DNA from: Spirometra erinaceieuropaei
Taxonomy: Eukaryota; Platyhelminthes; Cestoda; Diphyllobothriidea; Diphyllobothriidae
Length of the DNA: 64,000 nucleotides
Assembly (NCBI GenBank): GCA_902702965.1
Contig: CACRXP010000087.1
Location: forward strand, 777,322-841,321
Direction of reading: 5' to 3'
Shown here: one piece after another, positions 38,501-47,500 of the stretch
Position numbering within the stretch: position 1 is the stretch's first letter
How the letters are laid out: each line of letters starts with the position of its first letter
Position numbers and translations under genes: made by a program
Notes under the pieces: model-generated
What the model was told of the DNA's origin: nothing
Seen by the model: the letters and a program-made list of their open reading frames with translations, nothing else
Database searches by the model: none

Positions 38501-41500
38501 GTTTGTGACTGGTTGGGCGGTTGCTGTTGAGATTTAGTCTTCTGTCGTACTTTTCGCTTTTCTGAACACTGTAGCTTCTGTGCCACTACACATTGTGGCA
38601 GGCAAATACATCCTAGAAGGCTGGCAGATTATTGTCCTTCTTTCCAATCGCATTTTGCATGCCCCGGAGAATGGAGTTTGACGTTGGTCGAATGTCGTCA
38701 TCTGATCACATTCGATGACAATAGACGCATTGTCCACACAATAAGCCAAGAATAATGGTCTATGGTGTTGGAGGAACAGCGTCTTCAACCACTGTGGGAC
38801 CGTCTCGACTAAAGTCGCGGAATCGGCGAATCCATCGGTTTGCCCCTAGATTTCTCCGTCAGGCGTTAAGCATATCCTCAGCCAGGCTTTCGGGAGCTGA
38901 AAGACCTGGTCGACTGCATCTAACTAATACGGAAAAGTCTTGCACATGAATTATCCATGCCTTCTCTGATGATGTGTTTAACCACAAATCCGAAACTTCA
39001 GGCTGGTAAAGCTTTTGGTTCAGCAGTCACGTACGCCCACGACCAGTGAACGAGCCCCATAGTTCAACCTATCTTTCTAGTCGCCAATACGGAGTGCCTA
39101 ACGGGGATCCGCAACTCATCCATCAAGCAGATCAGATCAGCGACTGCCGTCCAGCATTATTTTCTGAAGTGTCCGATTTAATTTGCACTTGGGGCAGGCT
39201 GTCAGCTTCATGTCTGACTTTCTTTACTATTAGGCGCCCTGCAGTAAAGGATGCTGTCATTCATTTGAAAAATTTGCCTTCATTTAATCCGACGACGTGT
39301 TGGCGTCATTAACTTAGAGACTCACGAACTTGATTTCTTACGAAGAGACACTTCCTTCCTAAAAACATACACATCCAATTACTTTCAGATTTATTCTCTA
39401 GGAATTCAAATTTCAAACTGACACTGTGGGATTCTAAACTGTTACATCGTTGGGTAACACATGGTAAAAGAACGCATTATTTAGACAGGAATGACTCCTC
39501 ACTAACTAGTATTGGATGTTTTAGATCGCAACAGTAATACGTTTTTAAACAACTGGACATTTGAAAAACCTGCATCACCTGGAAAAGTGTATAACTGGGT
39601 GAGGTCGATCCATTTTGGAGGTAATATGTAATTCATATTGGACGTTTGACTCTTAATAAGCGCACATCTACAATCTGCTCACATGAACACGTTTGGCTAA
39701 AGGACTTAGGAGTGTTTAAAATGTAAGAGATAAGTCATGAAACTCCGAGCACAGGCGCAAAATGTACCCTCAGCTTCATACATGTTGGATTCTCGGGAGC
39801 GGTGTAGCTGAGTTACGCCCAGAACAGATATCTTAATTTCAGCTGATGACGGAATTATTAGACAGCACGCGGCCTCACGGTTATTTTTCAGCTTTTAACA
39901 AGTAAATTGACGGAAAAAAGAGGAGGTTAGAAAATGAGTCAAGTAAAGCAAAAAAACATTATTTTATGACCCATTTTTTGCAGTCAATAATTAGGATGTC
40001 TGCTAGCATACATAGCAATCTTGGCATAGTACGGCCTGTTTCTTCAATTTTTTAATTCTCTTTAACCAAAAATATGTTTTGAACTAAAGATGTCTACTGA
40101 TTTTTCTAGTTCGTGAGTGTAGAGGGATTTGTGACGGCGCTGGCGGACATATTCCCGCGTTTACTGAACAAACTCCGCAACCGCCAAATATTCATGATGA
40201 TAACCTGTTTACTTTCATTCCTTATTGGACTTCCAATGGTAACTGAGGTAGGTTTTAATTACTTCATTTGTTCCATACTGTTTTTCTGAGAGAAGAAGGC
40301 TAAATTATTTTTTAGATAGATTCTACATGAATTCGAAATCCAATCTAGACAATGGAGGTTGAGAAACATCAATCTAGTTTAGCGGAGCTTATCACGACTC
40401 ACCGGAAACCATAGTGTTTAAGCTACTTACTCATTTGGTGAAATGTTATAAAAATGCGACGAATCTATCGAAGATAAGTCATCGTGAGAAACATGTTATT
40501 TTTATAAATACATGTTTTGTTTTCAAACACTTTTGCATGGATTTATGTTGCTAAAAGGTCAGATAACTTTCCAGAAGGGTATTAGGAAAGAACATATAGT
40601 TTTAAAGTTGCGCATATTCCCATGAAGCAATTCAGTAGACCATCTAGTAAGCATACGCGCGCCTTCGATAAACTCTCATCGGGCCAGTACATTTATATGG
40701 AAACGAGACATAAAGTAAAACGTGTGAGCTATAAGAGAATTCATGGTTGCCACCTACGTGGTGTCTCACACCCTACCATTGCCAGAAATCGATTACTATT
40801 CAAACAAGCGGGGTAAATGAACAGGGGGGCGGAGAAAAGGCAGTAAATGAAAGTAAGGGTTAGGTAGAGACTCGCCACAAGGGGGAGTCGAGGGAACGGG
40901 AGCGTAGAGACACGCTTATGGTTAATCGATTCTGGCCCACGGCAGACGCGGAGCGTGCAAGAGGTTCTTCTGCCCGCACGGGACCAGCCACTGCAGCCTG
41001 ATGGCATTCGCTTCTGCTGTTGCTAGTCAGCGCAGACCCAGTCGCTTAGAACAGTTAGGTGGGGCCTTGTAAATCACAGGGAAGGCTTCGTTGGGATTCA
41101 CACGATGCCCAAAATCAACCATGTGTGCGAGGATGGAGCTGTATATGCTCCTAATTTCACCTTTCCTCAGCCATGTCGGTAGGTTTTCTTGTATTCTGGT
41201 GGATTCTTGTGCCGACCCTTACGAGCAATATAGCCTGCTCCACAGCGGCAAGGAGCAAATGCACATGGAGGTAGTCCGAGTTGGTAGCCTATCCTTACGT
41301 TCCCTAGGTTGGACGAGGCTGGTCGAGGACAGTGTCTTAACTTTTGCCGTCGGGACGATCCGTGAAACGGCTTGGTCAAGCAGTCTTCTCGGGAGTGCAC
41401 TCATCGCGTCCCCTTGAAAGGGGACTCTGAGGAACAGACTTTTCTTTTCCACCGTGCAGTGATAGGTATTTGTATCCCTTCAGTAAGGTTCCTTGCAGTA

Positions 41501-44500
41501 GGTCAGTTCTTTCATGAGGCAGGTCCTAGATTCTTCTAAGTTTTTCATCAATGCTATTTACCGAACAGATTTTTCTAACCCTTTGCGCCAAACAAAGGAC
41601 TAGATAACGTATCTGTTGAAGGGCAGCAGTTGTATTAGGAGCGTTGCGGCTGACAGGAATTTCAAAAGAGCCACTCACTGAAGACTCTTAGTGCTTTCAG
41701 ACGACTTACAGTGAACTAACACTGTTCACCGAAATTCAAGACACGGAAACTAAGGTGTCGATGGCAATCAATATCATATATGACAACCCAGCTATTTGTG
41801 AAGGCCTCACTGACGGTTGCAGCCTCTATGTCCAGCAGGGGCTGACTTCCGAATAGGCTGATCAGCGCAAACCAGGAAATAGGGGCATGCAACGAAGAGA
41901 GACGGGAGACCTACGCACGGATGAGTCGAGAGCAATAAGAGGGGAAGGCGACATATTTGATCATATTTTGAGCGCCAACTCAGAAAAAATCGTCTGAGAC
42001 CAACCTTCGTTTGGCCTGACTCCCCGCACGAGAAAGGTTGAACGGCGCGGGGACGAGGCAAAGACCTATCGACGTAGAGGTAGGGAGGGGGGAGATGATG
42101 ACGGCATATGGAACTGGCTATAGTCCAGAAAGTGGTACCACGACAGGTCGACCGTCGTCGGGCAACAGGGGATTCCGATTGGCATTGTTTGTGTTCGCAC
42201 ACAAGCCACAACCCCCGTGTTGGTAGTTGTCATGGGCGTGCATCCGCGATAACACCTACCGAACTCCGATGTAGCCCATTTGTTGATTCAGCACATCTTC
42301 GCGTGGGCCGTTGTAGAGAAAAAAATTTGCCCCACCAGCTCCGACGTGAAGCTGAAAATCGTGCACATTCCTGTCACCTGAACGGTTAAAATAGCGTCCA
42401 TCAGCGATCATGGCCCTCAGAACGGTCTCTGGAAGAGGAGAGCAGGCTGTGGACGGTGTGTTGGCTACCTCACTTCAAGTGCCGCGGATGTCGTCGACGT
42501 TTATGATACTACGAGAACGCAGTTCAGATGACTAGGGCAAGGGGTTGATTTTGACAGACAAGCAATGCGGAAGGAAGGAGGAGGGGAAGAAGAATGTGCT
42601 TGATGAGACTGGTGAGTAGTCTCAAGTGAAATTTCCATCAGTACTGCCGTAGACCCCGAGGAATTCGCCAAAAGATGCGGTTTACTAGGTTTCGATTAGT
42701 GAACTTCTTAAGTCATATAGTGCCCGTACCAACGATAAGGAGATTGGAATAGGGGTAGAGGATTAGATCATCTGAGCTGTGGTTGGGATGAAATGAGTTA
42801 TTTTAGGTTGACGGTCAAAATGTGAAGGAGGGAGAGAAGGGCTTTAAATTGAGGCTACGACTACACACTTGTCCAGAAGTTAGTCGTAGGTAGGTAGTTG
42901 CTGACATTGTTTTTGCATGCTTTGAATGCAGGGGCCGGACAGATGGCCTTTTGCAGCACAGAACGTCCTTTTCAAGCCCTGTCCAAGCGTATAGTAACCG
43001 CGAGCACCGCAATAAGCATGTAGGTCCTGATGTTTAAGTATGAGCTGCTTGGTGTCTCCATGTACGAAACTCGAGGAGGTCCCCCGCGCTTGCCCAATCC
43101 TATCGATTCTCAAAGGTGCCATTCTTTCCGACCTATTCTTTGCGCTGAAGCTAATTAAGACGACCGACATGTTTTGCTGCCATTTTGGACGGAAAGCCCG
43201 TTTAGGTTAGATGACGACAATAGCTAGCAATAAATGAAATTCTGGTCCAAATTGGCATAGTTGTATGCTAAATTTTACCGGAATCACAATTACTTTTATA
43301 CATAAGTCTGAAAAAACGAGTCGCTTATGTGAGGTGCATTTATGGTATTTGATTCTCGCCCTTACTTAAGCACCCATTTTCTTGGATTACATGTACGCAA
43401 TTTTCTCATTGAATCGCGTACATTATGGCGTAGGATTCGATTTACTCTATGCTTTCAGCCATTCAATTTTGTAATATAGCCTAACTACTCCTTTTAATCA
43501 GAAATAATGTCAAATAATGTTAAATAGCGGTTCAGTGAACCCGACGCATACTCTATGCTGTTTGTTTTAAGGGAGCAACGACTAAGGCGTTAACACTTAA
43601 TTAGACCTTATCTTCTTGATGAGAAAGCAGAATACTTTGTTAAACTAGGGGTTAACGATAAATGTACCAACCATGAAACCACATCTGAAGTGTATGCCTT
43701 CTAAAAACCCCTTGAAAGTAAAGACTGTTAAGAAGGTTTTTATTTTTCTGCTAAATGCACCTCATATTTTGTTCTCTACATTCCACGTGCTTCTAAATGA
43801 ACTTGGTGCTTTACCCATCGCTAAATGGAACTTCCTTATTTTCTTCCTCCAGACAGGATTTTTTGGGAAGGAAAAAATGAAAGGTAAGATTGAAAACGTT
43901 TGTGTGAAAACGAATAAGCCGCCTGGCGGACTGTGCAAATGTGTCGCGTTTTCATAGAAAGAAACGGAATCGGAAACGAAGTCGATGACGAGTAATATCG
44001 TTTGATTAAGCTGACAGTGGGGCTTCGGAATCGTCGCTTCGACCAACGTGTGCCATCAGCATGGTAAACGCAAGAGTATGGTTTGTGTTTAGATTCATAC
44101 ACAGCGATGCCATACTTGCGCACCATTTCGGCACCCGCCGTCACCTCATCCTTATCGGCTAGGCGGCAGAACACGGTCAGCATAACTGGAAGCTGGATCG
44201 AGGAAGTAGCTAAGAAAGCAAAACTGCTCGTCTGCGCTTGTTATACACAGCAGGTCCGAGCACGATGTTCTAGTTTTTCGTAAGAAAAAGAAGATGTGAT
44301 AATTACAACAAGGACTTTATTGGCCGGACGTTTCGCACTCTTACTCGAACCCATCATCAGAAAGAGTCGCAGAGAGGGATAGCTGAGGCACATGGAGTGC
44401 AGTATTTATAGGACGCAGCTGCCCGACAACTACATTTGTACAATAACTAGCAGACACTCGCATTCATCGCCGGAGCGATGCGATGATTGCTTGTAGGTCG

Positions 44501-47500
44501 TTTAAAACTACGAATTCATCCCCGTTGGCCTGGAGCTTGCTCGACGATTTGGTTCACTGTCGCTGGCACTGTTGGCCATCTACGTCCTAGAAGAGCATAA
44601 TCTGCTATGCAATGTCCAGCACGGATTTCGTAGAGGCAGACCATGCGTGACGAATCTACTATATTGTTTAGATCGCTGGACCCGGGCAGTCGATGGCAGC
44701 AATGCAGTGCACGCAGTCTACGTCGACTTTAAGAAAGCACTCGACAGTGTACCCCATCAGCGTCTCCTGTACAAATTAAACCGAACAGGCCTGAGGGGTA
44801 ATCTCCTGAGTTGGATACAAAGTTTCTTGATCGGTCGCTCTCAAATCGTCCACGTCGGTGACAGGCAGTCGGCGAAGGTAGCGGTTGAAAGCGGTGTTCC
44901 ACAAGGCTCCGTTCTTGGCCCTACCCTATTCATTATATACGTCAACGACTGCGTCAGTGAACTGAATTGTGATGTCGCCATGTTCGCTGATGATGTTAAA
45001 CTTTGGAGCGTCATCCGAACTGAATTTGACGAAGAGCGCTTGCAGGCAGACCTGACCCGACTCGAGAAGTGGTCACAGGACTGGCTGTTGCCGTTTAATG
45101 TGACTAAGTGTAATATCCTGCGAGTCGGCAGGACCCGATCTCTGAGCCGGAGGTTTAACCACCTAAACGGCGTACAATGCAGGAGGTAGACGCCCAGAAA
45201 GACTTGGGAGTGTGGGTAACGGCTTCTCTAAAACCGTCGCTTCACTGCTCCAAGGTAGCCAAGTCTGCGATGTCAGTCCTTTATCTTGTTAAGAGAGCTT
45301 TCTCCACCTTCGATGAGGACTGCTTCGTTAAAGTCTTTCGGACTTTCGTACGGCCACAGCTAGAGTTCGCTATTCAGGCGTGGAAACCGTGGACCTCTAA
45401 AGATCTCAGCATCCTTGAGAAAGTTCAGAGGCGGGCAACAAAACTCGTAAGTGGACAGGGTTCACTACCCTATGAAACCCGATTGTCCAATCTCGGCCTC
45501 TTTCCACTGAGTTACAGACAGCTAAGAGGCGACCTTATATAAACATTCCGTATACTGCGCGGCCAGGACTGCTGTCTCGTACCTACTGATTTCTTTGAGT
45601 TAGCGACCACAACGAACCTCCGAGGTCATCCACTTAAACTACGCGTAACTGGCGCCAAGCTGGACACTCGGAAGTTCTTCTTTTCAAACAGAGTGATCGA
45701 GGCCTGGAATGCTCTGCCTACAGGTGTCGTCATGTACACCTCCGTCGAGGCTTTTAAGCGCAACTTGGACCAGATTACCACCAATCGTCATAATGCCACC
45801 TGACAGATTGTCTAGCATTTCGTTCGAACAGTTTATTAATGTTGTTATATTACTTTCTGTATTTCAGTAACGTTTGTTTTTAATATTGTCCAATGTCTGT
45901 TGAATGTGTGTTGGCATTCAATTCGTCTCCCTCCGAAACCGAGAGAGCACCAACTATCCCTGGACAGACTACTGTACAGCACATTTAGTAACGTTAATGT
46001 TTTTAACTCTTGGGACAGTTCGTTTATCTGTCTGGCTTACAAAACGTTGCCAATCTGAAGAAACTCTGTAGCCGTTTGATGTTTCCATTTTCAAATTTTT
46101 TTTCATTGTTCGCCTTCTTGTAACAAATAGGGAGTTCAAAGGTACAACACCTATATTTCCCTCAAATAAACTGAACTGAACTGAACTGAACCCTCTGCGT
46201 GGCTAATTATTTTACTCAGGTAAAATCACAGTACAAGCCAATAAATGTCTTGTATATGCGATCGCATCTTTTGGCCTCCTAACCGCCTTCTGGAACTCGC
46301 CTATTTGCTTCTATCGGGAACCGGGTTTTTACAAAAGCAGGGAAGGCGCGACACGGTCCCATCTGAATGGGACTGTCATAGAGGGCAGATTAGGTTGCAG
46401 CCACTGTGGTTCGACTCTCTGCCCGAAGAGAACCGAATTATCTCGCCTTCCAGTGTATGGTCTTTATTGCAATATGATATATTAGAAGCGCGTCAGACTG
46501 TTGAAGATGAGGAATATGCACTGAACGGCCGTGAGGACGCAGTCGTCAAAGTCGACCCTACTCACCTTTCCCTTTCCCGGTCACCAGTCCACTGTACAAG
46601 TCCGTTTTTCCTCAAATCTTAGGACTGGAGGCAGTTGGCTGGCGCGGAATGGGCCCGCATCTGGGCTTGCCACCACACCCCTATGTCTGGCATTTTGGAC
46701 TGCGATGCGAAGCCCGTTTACCACATGCCGTTTTTTGATCCAGCTCATTTACGGTGGAGGGCCGGGAATTCTTACTGTTGTTCTGTCGATGGGATCTTTC
46801 TGTAGCACCTGTTCATTGGGTTGGTAGCTTGTCACTTAAATGCCGAGCATAAGGAGCTAGTGAATCCAAACTACAGTAGGTGGGCTAACTCATGAAGTGT
46901 CAATCAAAATTCCGAAATGCGTTTTCGTTACGAAAAGATTGATTAAGTAGTGTTGTGAAACTAGTCAGTCTGCAAAATAATGCTTTAATATTTCAGTTAC
47001 CTCAGAATGCCGACTTTCGAATGAATTTCTTTCTGGCTGCATACAAATACTACAATCTATAAGCATGAATACGTATATAGCATGCATTCTCTCATTGATT
47101 TTCGATGCACCTAAATGTCCAATTATATTTCATGGAAAACATGCATACAAATATTCATTCTTTTGCCCATTCGGTAGAACACTATGTTTTCTTCTAATAT
47201 TTTACTCGACGGAGGGACACAATTCGGTTTTAAGAAAGTTTCTAATGGTGGGACTTTTAAATACCGTGAAATGGTCGTTCATAAATCGTCATGACTCTGC
47301 ATTTACCAATGTTGCTTTTAAAGTTAACAATATGGATCAAATCTACTGATTAAGTTTATGAACCCCATTTAGTCCCCCATTATTAACGTAAAGAAATGTG
47401 TGGGTTTCTGTACGCGAAAATACATGGCTTGTAGTTTGGAAACCCTGAATCCAAGTGTGACGGTAGAACGGGTTCAAAATTATTCAGGAATTGGAAAAGG

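Larger units (their letters stand above)
32234..40109 (+). other. SLC6 intron 7
   Basis: A 7,876-bp intron with GTATCC donor and TTTCTAG acceptor. It is packed with Penelope-like fragments in both orientations, hammerhead-like motifs, one divergent foldback element, a microsatellite and an assembly gap. The sequence 32250-32820 and 39015-40109 shows nothing recognisable. Confidence 0.7.

Noticed and set aside
41807..42389. Several overlapping 60-134-codon frames in a GC-rich stretch
   Set aside because: No domain or motif is recognisable and frames on both strands compete. It is likely decayed retroelement or other non-coding sequence.
42815..43170. Minus-strand frames of 65-96 codons
   Set aside because: No recognisable transposase, RT or host domain. 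The two frames overlap each other and no homologous copy is visible in the window.
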